Part shown: positions 13,863 through 21,838 of the stretch, piece after piece
How the letters are laid out: every line of letters begins with the position of its first letter
How positions within the stretch are numbered: position 1 is the first letter of the stretch
Origin: UBA2210 sp036825195
GTDB lineage: Bacteria; Desulfobacterota; Syntrophia; Syntrophales; UBA2210
Assembly (NCBI GenBank): GCA_036825195.1
Contig: DAISYQ010000013.1
Coordinates: forward strand, 1-64,000
DNA length: 64,000 nt
Direction: 5' to 3'
Made by a program: the position numbers and the translations under genes
Notes under the pieces: model-generated
The model's database searches: none
The model's input: only the letters and a program-made list of their open reading frames with translations
What the model was told of the DNA's origin: nothing

Positions 13863-14173
13863 GACCGATCTCCTCCATGAATGGTTTGGGTTGTATATCT
13901 GACTGTTCCGGAAGGGCTTTATGTGAGTTGCTCTCCATTGCCCGTCACGGTGACTCTCAACCGACACACCGCCACCGGGTGCGCATTGTACGAGACCGTA
14001 ACCATTGACTCGTTAGCGCATTATAGCAGAGAAGTGTCGGAGAAGGAAAGCCGTTTAATGGTGATGAACCGGGCGGTCGCACCTCACCGGGATGAAAAGG
14101 ACAGGGCCCCGCATGCCCGCGTGGCATGGGGACCCTGCAGTTGAAACGCTTTAGACTATCGGGCGTCGTTCGC
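13863..14173 (-). promoter_or_regulatory. Intergenic region with candidate promoter for the MoSto operon
   Basis: Three hundred bases without a gene between the two small paralogues. A perfect minus-strand TATAAT box occupies 14020-14025. A TTTCCT 18 bases upstream is a weak -35, so the promoter may need an activator. The left part is leader; the right end contains the terminator at 14102. Confidence 0.35.
14090..14137 (-). terminator. Strong terminator behind the 14174-15103 gene pair
   Basis: A stem of about 15 bp (14102-14117 pairing with 14123-14137, CAGGG...GCATGCC / GGCATGG...CCCTG) followed on the minus strand by TCCTTTTC. It separates the TiaS-like/small-protein transcript from the MoSto transcript. 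Confidence 0.6.
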
Positions 14174-14374
14174 CTATTTCATCTTCTTTTCGCCGCCGGT
14201 CAGTTCTACCAGTTCCGCGTTGATCTTTTTGGCGATCTGTTCGAGCTCGCTCTTGCGCACGTGTTTGGCATGTATCTTGAGGTCCGTTCCCGCCGACGCC
14301 ACCAGGTGGTATCGAGGCTTTTTCTCTCCCTCGTCCACCTTTCTCCTCATTCGATAAAAGATTGTTCCTGCCAT
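14174..14374 (-). CDS. Small conserved protein, paralogue of 13650-13862
   Basis: Sixty-six residues, MAGTIFYRMRRKVDEGEKKP, then LVASAGTDLKIHAKHVRKSE and LEQIAKKINAELVEL. Cytoplasmic, highly charged. The shared core with its paralogue is MAG-IFYR-R-K--EGEKKPR--LVA-AG-D-KI--KH-RKSELEQIA. It begins 6 bases after the stop of the TiaS-like gene with GGAG in front, so it is cotranscribed with it, while its paralogue is cotranscribed with the MoSto-like gene. Function unknown. Confidence 0.75.
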   Translation of the reverse strand: MAGTIFYRMRRKVDEGEKKPRYHLVASAGTDLKIHAKHVRKSELEQIAKKINAELVELTGGEKKMK

Positions 14375-14380
14375 GACCTG

Positions 14381-15103
14381 TCACTCCTTTTTCTTGTGTT
14401 TCTTTCCCACGGTTTCCCATAGCTGGTTGCCGTTTCTGTTGACCGGCAACAGCACCCTGCCGCCCCATAATCGGGGCCTAAGCCATCCCTGGGTATCGAT
14501 CACATCATCCGGGGCCGGGGTGAGGGCTTCCCGGTCAACGGAGATCACAATGATGCCGCGCGCTTCCAACTCGGACACCGTCACCTGAGAGGGAAAGTCG
14601 CGCAGTCTGGAGAATTCGATAAACCGGCCGCTCCTGCCATAAACACACAGGCCGACGCCTGCCGCCGCCCCAATGATGCCGTCGTTGGTGCCGCCATGTC
14701 CAGAGAGGTGGATTCCCTCGCAGGCACTGAGAGCCTCCTGCTGGGTTACCACTTGCCGGGAGCATTTGAGACCGAAGTCCATGAGTCGAGGAAGGGAGGG
14801 ATCGTCATCGCAGGCGACGCAGAGGCCGGGGTCGCTGCCGGGTGCGGCAAGTTTCTCCACATGAGCGACGGCACGCTGGATCAGGTCGGGAAGGATCGAG
14901 TGGTCCGGTGCATCGACAATGGCGCAGGCCGAACTGTTGTGCGACGTGTAGGGAATGCCCTCCATAACCGGCAACTGCTGCCGCACCACGCCCCAGAGAC
15001 TGCACCCCTGAGGCAGCTCGTCTTCAAACCAGCGGGTCAGCTTTCCTGTCCCAAAGGTTGAATCGATATTATCGGTATCGTCGAATGCAACGAACACTTT
15101 CAT
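14381..15103 (-). CDS. TiaS N-terminal-like (DDTD motif) protein
   Basis: A 240-residue cytoplasmic protein. MKVFVAFDDTDNIDS followed by GTGKLTR resembles the start of archaeal tRNA-Ile2 agmatinylcytidine synthase (TiaS), where DDTD belongs to a kinase-like nucleotide site. HLSGHGGTNDGIIGAAAGVG is a second conserved Gly-rich block. The OB-fold and zinc-ribbon parts of TiaS are missing, so it is not a tRNA enzyme of the archaeal kind; a small-molecule kinase or ligase role is possible. Start chosen at 15103 for its GGAGAC site and because the family begins at this Met. Cotranscribed with the small protein at 14174. Confidence 0.65.
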   Translation of the reverse strand: MKVFVAFDDTDNIDSTFGTGKLTRWFEDELPQGCSLWGVVRQQLPVMEGIPYTSHNSSACAIVDAPDHSILPDLIQRAVAHVEKLAAPGSDPGLCVACDDDPSLPRLMDFGLKCSRQVVTQQEALSACEGIHLSGHGGTNDGIIGAAAGVGLCVYGRSGRFIEFSRLRDFPSQVTVSELEARGIIVISVDREALTPAPDDVIDTQGWLRPRLWGGRVLLPVNRNGNQLWETVGKKHKKKE

Positions 15104-15257
15104 GAATTCTTGTCTCCTTGAGGATGTATTGTCACGGGTGCCGGAAGAATCTTTCAGAACCGCGCCTCTCCAATCACACATCACTCTCTGTGTCAATACC
15201 CATTATGAACAGTATAGTTACTACAATAACAAATGTCAATCAATAACTATATGAAAT

Positions 15258-15276
15258 AATAACTAAATAAGTTATT
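15258..15276. promoter_or_regulatory. Inverted repeat in the divergent intergenic region
   Basis: AATAACT-5-AGTTATT, a perfect 7-bp dyad in a very A+T-rich stretch between the divergent TiaS-like and transposase-like genes, with further AATAAC(T) half copies at 15228 and 15242. A possible operator; it does not look like a transposon end. Confidence 0.35.
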
Positions 15277-15336
15277 GCGATGATACTCCGACACTTAGTG
15301 CTTGTCTTCCGCAATCCCCTGTGGTACAGAAAAAAT

Positions 15337-16521
15337 ATGGAACGAGATATCTCCCTTCACGAGGTGGAAGTGTTCATGCGTCCCTTCGGCAAATATTTCA
15401 GCCGGTCGGAGGGCCGTGCGCTTGCCTCCCGTTATGTCTTGGGACTCATCCTCGAGGGCGACCGAAAATCCGTGGAACCCATGGCTCTCCGGGTGGAGGC
15501 CTCCGAACGGTCGCTTCAACGCCTTCTGACGGAGGTGAAATGGGATACGGAAGGGGTGTGGAGGGAATATCGCCGACGCATCATGACCGCTCATGCCGGT
15601 ACCAATGGCTTGCTGGTGGTAGGAGAGACCCTGTTCCCCAAGCGGGGTGGTCACAGTGTCTGCGTGGCGAGGCAGTACAGCGCAGACCCGGGCAGGATGG
15701 TGAACTGCCAGATGGCGACGGATTCGATCTATGTGTGGGGGAATGCCGCCATGCCGTGGGGCATCGATCTGTACGTGCCGAAATTCTGGAGCCGGTCTGG
15801 CGATAAGATGCATCGGCTCCGAAGGCGAAACGCAGGAATTCCCGACCATGTCCGCCACCGGGAACGATGGATGCTGGGACTTGAGCAGATTGGGCAGGCG
15901 AAAGGGCAGGGGCTTGCAATAGGTTCGGTCGTATCGGGCGCTGCATTCGGGTCCGTTTCCGGGTTTCGGGACCAACTCGACGAAGAGGGCATTCCCTATG
16001 TCGTGGAGGTATCGCCGGATACCGCTGTGTTTCCCGCCGAACCGGTGTTTGTGGAAGAAGCTTCGAAAAGACGAGGCAGAGAACGATCACGGAAGCATCA
16101 TCGGCGTTTCAGTGTCGATCAGATGCCGGTGGCCGTCTCCCATGTTCGTGACGCCGTTGGTGCGGGCCCGCCCGGGGAAACGGAACCATATTTTTTCACT
16201 CCCCGGCAGGTGTGGCCGGCTCAGGGATACCGGGAGGGCATCCGCCATAAACCGGCCTGGCTCGTCGTGTCGCCGCCCGGCATATCGGCAGGGGAAGGAG
16301 GATACCGCTATTTCCTGGTGACACTTACCGACGGAGCGGCTCTTGGGGGTCTGGAACGGATCGGGAGAGCATGGGAACAGGCCATGATCTGCAAACGGTT
16401 TATGATTGAGCACCTCGGCCTCCTGCATCATGAGGGCCGGTCGTGGATCGGATGGCACCGGCATGTCCTTCTCGTTTTTCTGGCCTGGAGTTTCCTTCTG
16501 GAGAGAGAACTTGTGTGCTAA
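15337..16521 (+). CDS. IS701-like transposase-derived protein lacking the DDE residues
   Basis: An intact frame of 394 residues from ATG 15337 (413 from ATG 15280). The IS701 pattern is clear: FMRPFGKYFSRSEGRALASR, ETLFPKRGGHSVCVARQYS with GRMVNCQ, and LGLLHHEGRSWIGWHRHV. The catalytic positions have changed: the first Asp (family V-D-E-T-G-F) is Gly96 (VGETLF), the second (A-D-x-x-Y-G) is Gly201 (SGAAFG), and the Glu (W-x-I-E) is Ala349. No terminal inverted repeats or target duplications were noticed. The frame is undamaged, so this is more likely a domesticated protein than a decaying insertion sequence. A DNA-binding role is inference. Confidence 0.8.
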   Translation: MERDISLHEVEVFMRPFGKYFSRSEGRALASRYVLGLILEGDRKSVEPMALRVEASERSLQRLLTEVKWDTEGVWREYRRRIMTAHAGTNGLLVVGETLFPKRGGHSVCVARQYSADPGRMVNCQMATDSIYVWGNAAMPWGIDLYVPKFWSRSGDKMHRLRRRNAGIPDHVRHRERWMLGLEQIGQAKGQGLAIGSVVSGAAFGSVSGFRDQLDEEGIPYVVEVSPDTAVFPAEPVFVEEASKRRGRERSRKHHRRFSVDQMPVAVSHVRDAVGAGPPGETEPYFFTPRQVWPAQGYREGIRHKPAWLVVSPPGISAGEGGYRYFLVTLTDGAALGGLERIGRAWEQAMICKRFMIEHLGLLHHEGRSWIGWHRHVLLVFLAWSFLLERELVC

Positions 16522-16594
16522 GGAAATCTCTTGTCGATTACAAATGGTATTGTCTCCTGCTTATGCCGGTGGTATGTTGAAACATGGAGGAAGA

Positions 16595-17305
16595 ATGAAG
16601 ATGGAACAGTGGATATATGACGAGTTTAAACATTGCGGTGTCGATTACTCGAAGGCCGAACTGGCTGAAGCCTATGACGAACGACATCAGAAATTCCGCG
16701 ATTACGAGAAAGAGTTCAAAGGCATGATGGAGTTTCTTGGAATCCGGAATACGGAAAACAAGATCATGATTGACCTGGGCTGTGGCACCGGAGCAACGGC
16801 GATTCTTGCGGCACCCCTCTTTAAGGCCGTATACGCCGTTGATGTCTCGGATGTGATGATCGAACAGGCAAAGGAGAAATCGGGGAGCACTGCTCATAAC
16901 CTCACATTTGTGAACGAGGGATTTCTGACCTACCGGCATGAAGATGAGCTGGCGGATTTGGTCATTACAAAGGCCGCATTTCATCACCTGCCGGATTTCT
17001 GGAAACAGATCGCGTTGCTGCAGATCAATGCCATGTTGAAGATTGGCGGCCTGCTGTATATCCATGATGTCGTCTTTCATTTCGATCCCCGGGATTATGT
17101 CGGTACGATCAATGCGTGGATTGCCGGATTTGAAAAAGTCGCGGGAGAAGAATTCAGACAGGAAGTCGAGACACATATCAGGGATGAGTACAGCACCTTT
17201 CACTGGATAGTGGAAGGAATGCTGGAAAGAGCCGGATTTTCCATAGAAAAGGCCAAGTCGCCCAACGATTTTCTGACCGAATATGCCTGTCGCAAAGTCA
17301 GGTAA
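16595..17305 (+). CDS. Class I SAM-dependent methyltransferase
   Basis: A 236-residue protein. IMIDLGCGTGATAILAA is SAM motif I (about 58-73), AVDVSDVMIEQAK carries the ribose-binding acidic residue, and KAAFHHLPDFWKQ and LKIGGLLYIHDVV are typical of the Methyltransf_11/25 group. GGAGGAAGA directly before ATG 16595 fixes the start; the longer upstream frame overlaps the transposase-derived gene and has no coding character. The methyl acceptor is unknown. Confidence 0.87.
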   Translation: MKMEQWIYDEFKHCGVDYSKAELAEAYDERHQKFRDYEKEFKGMMEFLGIRNTENKIMIDLGCGTGATAILAAPLFKAVYAVDVSDVMIEQAKEKSGSTAHNLTFVNEGFLTYRHEDELADLVITKAAFHHLPDFWKQIALLQINAMLKIGGLLYIHDVVFHFDPRDYVGTINAWIAGFEKVAGEEFRQEVETHIRDEYSTFHWIVEGMLERAGFSIEKAKSPNDFLTEYACRKVR

Positions 17306-17394
17306 TCGAATGATAACAACTTGATATAACCAATTCATCTGCCGGATGGATCGCAGCAACTACTGATTTCTTCATTAACCGGGATGGCGAAATA

Positions 17395-17946
17395 ATGCGC
17401 AGAATTATTGTATCTGACATCTTTGGCAAGACCCCGGCCTTGGATAAATTATGCGCGGCCATAGGAGCCGATGTTGGTGTCATCGATCCGTACGCCGGGG
17501 AAGACATGGGCTTTCAGACCGAAGAACAAGCCTATGAATTTTTTATGGAAAATATCGGCTTAAACGGATATTGTCACATAGTGCAATCGACATTGGAGAA
17601 AACACCGTCACTGACCGTTTTGATAGGATTCAGTGTCGGGGCGTCCGCTGTCTGGCAAATTTCCGAGTCGTTGAACGCTGAAAAAGTGAAACGCGCAGTC
17701 TGTTTCTACGGTTCGCAGGTCAGGCACCTGACGGAGATACATCCGAATATTATGATCGACCTTGTACTGCCGACACACGAAGCCGGATTCAGTGTTGATG
17801 CATTGGCACAAAGCCTGTCGGGCAGGGAAAATGTTGTGCTTCACAGGACGCCGTATTTGCACGGTTTCATGAATGAACTGTCTAAAAACTATGACAAGTC
17901 GGGGTACACCAGATATGTCGGTTGGCTGTGCCACAGTGTCAGGTGA
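17395..17946 (+). CDS. Alpha/beta hydrolase, dienelactone-hydrolase-like
   Basis: A 183-residue single-domain protein. IGFSVGASAVW is the nucleophile elbow (Ser of GFSVGAS) and PYLHGFMN supplies the His; the acid residue is probably in the LVLPTHEAGF region. It is smaller than classical dienelactone hydrolases (about 230). Substrate unknown. No signal peptide. A second hydrolase of the same superfamily starts 23 bases downstream. Confidence 0.7.
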   Translation: MRRIIVSDIFGKTPALDKLCAAIGADVGVIDPYAGEDMGFQTEEQAYEFFMENIGLNGYCHIVQSTLEKTPSLTVLIGFSVGASAVWQISESLNAEKVKRAVCFYGSQVRHLTEIHPNIMIDLVLPTHEAGFSVDALAQSLSGRENVVLHRTPYLHGFMNELSKNYDKSGYTRYVGWLCHSVR

Positions 17947-17969
17947 CAAATAAAGTAACATGTAAATAG

Positions 17970-18836
17970 GTGAGCCGTATGAAACATACAGAGAGAAGGA
18001 TTCCTTTGGTGACACCGCTCAGGATTGCTGCTTTGATTGCACTCGTCTTAACGGTTCTTTCGGGGTGTGCCTCTCGGATAAACCCTGAAACGGTACGGTT
18101 TGAAGGTCTTGAAGCGACACCCAGGCATTTCAGCGGCACCTTGACATTGCCACAAAAGAGCGATGACCCTGTACCCGTGGTGGTTCTCATTCACGGGTCC
18201 GCGGGGGTTGACGACAGGTACGCATTCCACCGTCCTGCGCTACTGGATGCCGGGATAGGGACATTCGAAGTTGATTTCAAGACCGGTGTCTTTACCTCCC
18301 TCTCCAACCGTCCGCCCATGGTAACGTTCCATCCGTGGGTTTTCGGGGTACTTAAAACTTTGCGTTCTCATCCGCGCGTCGATGCACAGCGAATCGCCAT
18401 CATGGGATTTTCTCTCGGTGGTCATCTGAGCGTTTCCGTTGCTTCACAAAAGGTAGTTACACAGTGGCTGGGACCGAACCAGCCGGGATTTGCCGCCCAT
18501 GTGGGGTTCTATCCCGTGTGCAAAGAGTTGCGAAAGAATTTTGATGTGACCGGACCAACGGGAGCTCCGATTCTTATACTCTGTGGAGAGAAGGATTCAT
18601 GGGGCGATGGAAAGTCCTGTGGGGGTTTTTGCGACTGGCTGAACGAGGCACAACCGGGTGTTGTTTCGCTGACAGTGTATCCCGATGTCAATCACGGATT
18701 CGACCGTAAGGGATATTGGAAGGGATACGCACCGTTTGCAGAAAATCAGACGGCCATCCTTCAATGGAATGCCGAAGCGGCACAGGACAGCCGCAAGCGC
18801 GCCGTGGCATTTTTGTGTCGGGCTTTCGGTATGTGA
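17970..18836 (+). CDS. Lipoprotein of the dienelactone hydrolase family
   Basis: About 288 residues from GTG 17970 (ATG 17979 is possible). The N-terminal signal with lipobox VLSGC (Cys near 33) predicts anchoring to a membrane. The hydrolase fold shows VVVLIHGSAGVDD (oxyanion loop), IMGFSLGGHLSV (nucleophile Ser), LILCGEKDSWGD (acid) and YPDVNHGFD (His), so the catalytic triad is complete. Probably an ester- or lactone-cleaving enzyme in the envelope. It follows another hydrolase by 23 bases, and the two may be one transcript. Confidence 0.83.
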   Translation: MSRMKHTERRIPLVTPLRIAALIALVLTVLSGCASRINPETVRFEGLEATPRHFSGTLTLPQKSDDPVPVVVLIHGSAGVDDRYAFHRPALLDAGIGTFEVDFKTGVFTSLSNRPPMVTFHPWVFGVLKTLRSHPRVDAQRIAIMGFSLGGHLSVSVASQKVVTQWLGPNQPGFAAHVGFYPVCKELRKNFDVTGPTGAPILILCGEKDSWGDGKSCGGFCDWLNEAQPGVVSLTVYPDVNHGFDRKGYWKGYAPFAENQTAILQWNAEAAQDSRKRAVAFLCRAFGM

Positions 18837-18976
18837 GTATCGACGTAGCGTAGAACGGACTTACCATTATTCGTTTTAGCATTGTTTATAGGTCGGGCGG
18901 GATCGACAGGGCACATCTACTAAACTGAAATCTCATCAATATAGAACCATTTGCAATATCTAATTAGGGACCATTG

Positions 18977-19630
18977 ATGAATAGAGAAATATATAGAATC
19001 GGATACTGGTCCGGGTCTATCGCGGTTGCGGCAACCATCGTATTTTATATCGTTCAGATGCTGCAGATTTTTGATGTTCTCAGGTATCCGAGTGACGAGA
19101 TTCTAATCTATGGGTTTTCGCTTTGTATAACCATACCGTTTGTGATCGAAATACTTGCTCTACACCATGTAACACCGGTCGAGAAAAAATTCTGGAGTCA
19201 TGCGGCGCTTATCTTTACGGTTATCTATGTAGTATTTGTTACTGCTAATTATGTCGTCCAACTGGCAACGGTCATTCCGATGACGCTGAGAGGTATTGCC
19301 GATGAGATTCAAATTCTCAGGCAAACCCCGCACTCTCTCTTCTGGGACTTCGATGCGATAGGGTATATCTTTATGGGGCTGGCAACCTTATTTGCGGTAC
19401 CCGTGTTTGAAAAACAGGGATTACAGAAATGGGTCAGATATTCCTTCCTGGCTCACGCATGGGTTACCCCCTTGATCGCATTCGTTTATTTCTACCCCGA
19501 TTTTTCGGAGAATTTACTCCTTCTTGCGACTCCTTGGGCCATTACGGCTCCGCTGTCAATGGTGTTACTTGCCATACTGTTCAAGAAGAATTACGAATTG
19601 CAGGGCAACGCAAAATCCTATTGTAGATGA
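18977..19630 (+). CDS. Six-helix membrane protein of unknown function
   Basis: A 217-residue, very hydrophobic protein with about six membrane segments (residues 10-30, 45-64, 76-100, 132-150, 158-178, 185-205). No catalytic motif and no recognised family; related proteins are annotated only as hypothetical or DUF membrane proteins. ATG 18977 is chosen over the TTG three bases upstream. It stands alone with 140 bases of upstream sequence. Confidence 0.75.
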   Translation: MNREIYRIGYWSGSIAVAATIVFYIVQMLQIFDVLRYPSDEILIYGFSLCITIPFVIEILALHHVTPVEKKFWSHAALIFTVIYVVFVTANYVVQLATVIPMTLRGIADEIQILRQTPHSLFWDFDAIGYIFMGLATLFAVPVFEKQGLQKWVRYSFLAHAWVTPLIAFVYFYPDFSENLLLLATPWAITAPLSMVLLAILFKKNYELQGNAKSYCR

Positions 19631-19661
19631 AAACAGATTTTCGGTGTAAAGGGGTTCCTGT

Positions 19662-19922
19662 ATGAAACAGTTTGAGGTCGAAGTTGAAAAGGTAACCGGT
19701 TACTGCTCGCATTCCTACGATGCGGGAGACAAATTTGTCTTCAATGGGCTGGACACGCCCGACGGATTCTGCGGGGGTGCATACACCACTCTCTTCCCGA
19801 TCCTTGTCGCGCTTGGCTCCGGAGCCCGGTTCGAATTTGAGGAAGATCCGCTCTGCAAGACGAGGATGGCTTGTCCGGACAACGGCAATGTTGTATTCAG
19901 GGTCAGATTAATAACCGAATAA
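19662..19922 (+). CDS. TIGR04076 family protein
   Basis: Eighty-six residues with the family's spaced cysteines: VTGYCSHSYDAGDKFVF, GFCGGAYTTLFPILVAL and ACPDNGNVVFRVRL. Members are small cytoplasmic proteins common in anaerobes. Function unknown; Cys placement suggests metal or redox chemistry. It starts 31 bases after the membrane-protein gene and is followed after 8 bases by a GNAT gene, so a small operon is likely. Confidence 0.82.
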   Translation: MKQFEVEVEKVTGYCSHSYDAGDKFVFNGLDTPDGFCGGAYTTLFPILVALGSGARFEFEEDPLCKTRMACPDNGNVVFRVRLITE

Positions 19923-19930
19923 TCAGGACA

Positions 19931-20404
19931 ATGATAGAAATCGTTGAAGCACATACGGACGAACTGATCGTAAAGGCACAAGAACTTTTTCGGGAATATG
20001 CCGGATCACTGGATTTCGATCTGAGTTTTCAGGATTTTAATGCGGAACTGGAGAATCTTTCCGGCCAGTACTCACCTCCCACCGGCGATCTGTTTCTGGC
20101 CGTATCGGGAACCCAGATCGCAGGCTGTGCAGGGCTTCGGTATTTCGCGGAAGGAATTTGCGAAATGAAACGATTATATGTGCGGCCAACCCACAGAGGT
20201 AACAATGCTGGCAGGGAATTGGCAGAATCCGTTATCAGGGCCGGAAAACGATTCGGCTATGAACGGATGAGAATAGATACTTTGCCGTCAATGGAAACCG
20301 CAAACCGGTTGTATGAGTCGTTGGGCTTTGTGGAAATAGAACCGTACCGATACAACCCCGTTGCTGGGGCGCGGTATCTGGAATTAGACTTAACACAGTG
20401 GTAG
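19931..20404 (+). CDS. GNAT-family N-acetyltransferase
   Basis: A 157-residue GNAT. EMKRLYVRPTHRGNNAGRELAE is the acetyl-CoA binding block and METANRLYESLGFVEIEPYR the C-terminal block; AGCAGLRYF and YNPVAGARYLEL are typical of the group near PanZ/ArsN-like GNATs. The start is set at ATG 19931 (8 bases after the previous stop, CAGGAC in front). Substrate unknown. Confidence 0.88.
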   Translation: MIEIVEAHTDELIVKAQELFREYAGSLDFDLSFQDFNAELENLSGQYSPPTGDLFLAVSGTQIAGCAGLRYFAEGICEMKRLYVRPTHRGNNAGRELAESVIRAGKRFGYERMRIDTLPSMETANRLYESLGFVEIEPYRYNPVAGARYLELDLTQW

Positions 20405-20531
20405 CAAGCAACACAGGTGGTTGGGACTTATTGACGGTTGTGTTGCTCCTCGCTCCGAATTCAAAAGGGTTTTCTTTAACGATCGATGGTTCTGGTCTGA
20501 GGAGCACAATTGCAAGCCATTTATCTCTGGA

Positions 20532-21200
20532 TTATATTCTCGAGTAGGGGCATTCTTTTCTGCACACGTTGCAGGCGAGCAGCCACCCGCCGCCCTCCGT
20601 CGAAGTGGCACTGATCTCCCTGCACCTCTTTTGATTGATGCTTACCCCATCCAGCGCCGTCTGAGGGCATGATTCGAGACAGATCCGACAATTCTCAGGA
20701 CAACTCGTTTCCGTTACGTCATCAGGTATCAGTTCGAGGTTTGATATGACGGCCCCCAGCCAGAGTCGATTTCCGTATGTGCGGTTTAGCAGCAAGGTGT
20801 TTTTCCCTATAAACCCCAATCCGGCCAGGTGAGCAGAATGTTTAAGGGAGAGTATCCCTCTTCCGTACCGTTCTTGTTCGTTCCAGTATTCATATGGTTC
20901 GGATGAGGGGATCGGTACCGCTGTGTATCCTTCCTCTTCGATCTTCACAGACAGTCTTACCGAAATATCGTCTATCCGTTCGATGAGAATATCTCTTACC
21001 AGGGTATAGGGCGCATTTGAGTTTGCCTCAAAAACGCTCTTGGTAAATTGCTTTCCAAACACGATTACCGATTGTGTATCAGGCAGTATGTCATGAGGGT
21101 GAAAACCTCGCGGTGCATCGGTGAAGCGGTCGACACTGGCGATTCCGCAGATATCGGCACCCAGATGATAGACGGTATCTTTTATACAATCAGTATCCAA
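20532..21200 (-). CDS. 4Fe-4S protein related to epoxyqueuosine reductase (QueG)
   Basis: A 222-residue protein. The central part (LGFIGKNTLLLNRTYGNRLWLGAVISN) matches the cobalamin-contacting region of QueG-like proteins. It is followed by CPENCRICLESCP and CNVCRKECPYS, ligands for two 4Fe-4S clusters. It is shorter than true QueG (about 380), lacking the HEAT-like end, and so is probably a redox protein of the wider DUF1730/QueG-like group. Two similar proteins occur at 44406 and 48637. Cytoplasmic; partner unknown. Confidence 0.8.
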   Translation of the reverse strand: MDTDCIKDTVYHLGADICGIASVDRFTDAPRGFHPHDILPDTQSVIVFGKQFTKSVFEANSNAPYTLVRDILIERIDDISVRLSVKIEEEGYTAVPIPSSEPYEYWNEQERYGRGILSLKHSAHLAGLGFIGKNTLLLNRTYGNRLWLGAVISNLELIPDDVTETSCPENCRICLESCPQTALDGVSINQKRCREISATSTEGGGWLLACNVCRKECPYSRI

Positions 21201-21273
21201 GGTATGATTCTCTTCCTTTCGCGTAGTAGGTTCTTTACGGCGGTATGTACAACTGTGCCGCCTGAACGTTGTT

Positions 21274-21417
21274 TCATACTTTTAAGTTAAATCCCGGACC
21301 GATTTCACTGGCAGGGATACCGCCGCTCACTCCCTGGTTGTTCAGATCGGGTTCGTACATAACAACAACGATGTCGTTGTCCCATTCGTCACACTTTACT
21401 ATGATTGCCGTATGCTT
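21274..21417 (-). other. Open frame of about 48 codons without a clear start
   Basis: Directly behind the cupin gene, one minus-strand frame reads VKHTAIIVKCDEWDNDIVVV then MYEPDLNNQGVSGGIPASEI and ends at TGA. It looks protein-like, but the only ATG would give 28 residues. Either a tiny gene or the 3' end of a broken one. No family recognised. Confidence 0.25.
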
Positions 21418-21734
21418 TACAGGTAATCTTCACGTGGAGGAGTGAAGTAATCCAACACCTCTCCTGCTTCGATGATTTCGATGCTGTGTTCGACATTGGC
21501 CGGTATGGAATATGAATCTCCCGGACCGATTTCCGTATTATTCTCGGAAAATTTGATCCTGTATCGCCCGCTCAGTACATAGCCGCTTTGTTCATTGGCG
21601 TGGCTGTGAAAGAGAACACGATCTTCCGGTTTGTACAGCATCTTTGTCACCATGGACTCCGGTCCGTGGGACAGCACCAAGAAATCAACGCCATGAAAAC
21701 TTTTTCTTTTTCCTTCTCGTGATGTGACGATCAT
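21417..21734 (-). CDS. Small single-domain cupin
   Basis: A 105-residue beta-barrel protein. RVLFHSHANEQSGYVLSGRY contains the metal-binding H-x-H...E set of cupin motif 1; GDSYSIPANVEHSIEI gives motif 2 with its His. Such proteins bind a metal and often a small ligand; no reaction can be assigned. The gene stands alone, about 100 bases from the HAD gene upstream. Confidence 0.85.
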   Translation of the reverse strand: MIVTSREGKRKSFHGVDFLVLSHGPESMVTKMLYKPEDRVLFHSHANEQSGYVLSGRYRIKFSENNTEIGPGDSYSIPANVEHSIEIIEAGEVLDYFTPPREDYL

Positions 21735-21838
21735 TTTACCTCCTCTTGCGAATACTGTCTTTCATGCTCCTATACCCCTTGTGAGAAAATAGATTACATC
21801 ATGTCTGATTCACCTCTTCACTCTTCCAATCTTCCCGT

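Noticed and set aside
15258..15276. Inverted repeat as the terminal repeat of an insertion sequence
   Set aside because: No matching copy was seen on the other side of the transposase-like gene and no target duplication is visible.
16406..16594. Longer N-terminus for the methyltransferase at 16595
   Set aside because: It would overlap the transposase-derived gene by more than 100 bases and lacks coding character, whereas a GGAGGA site marks ATG 16595.
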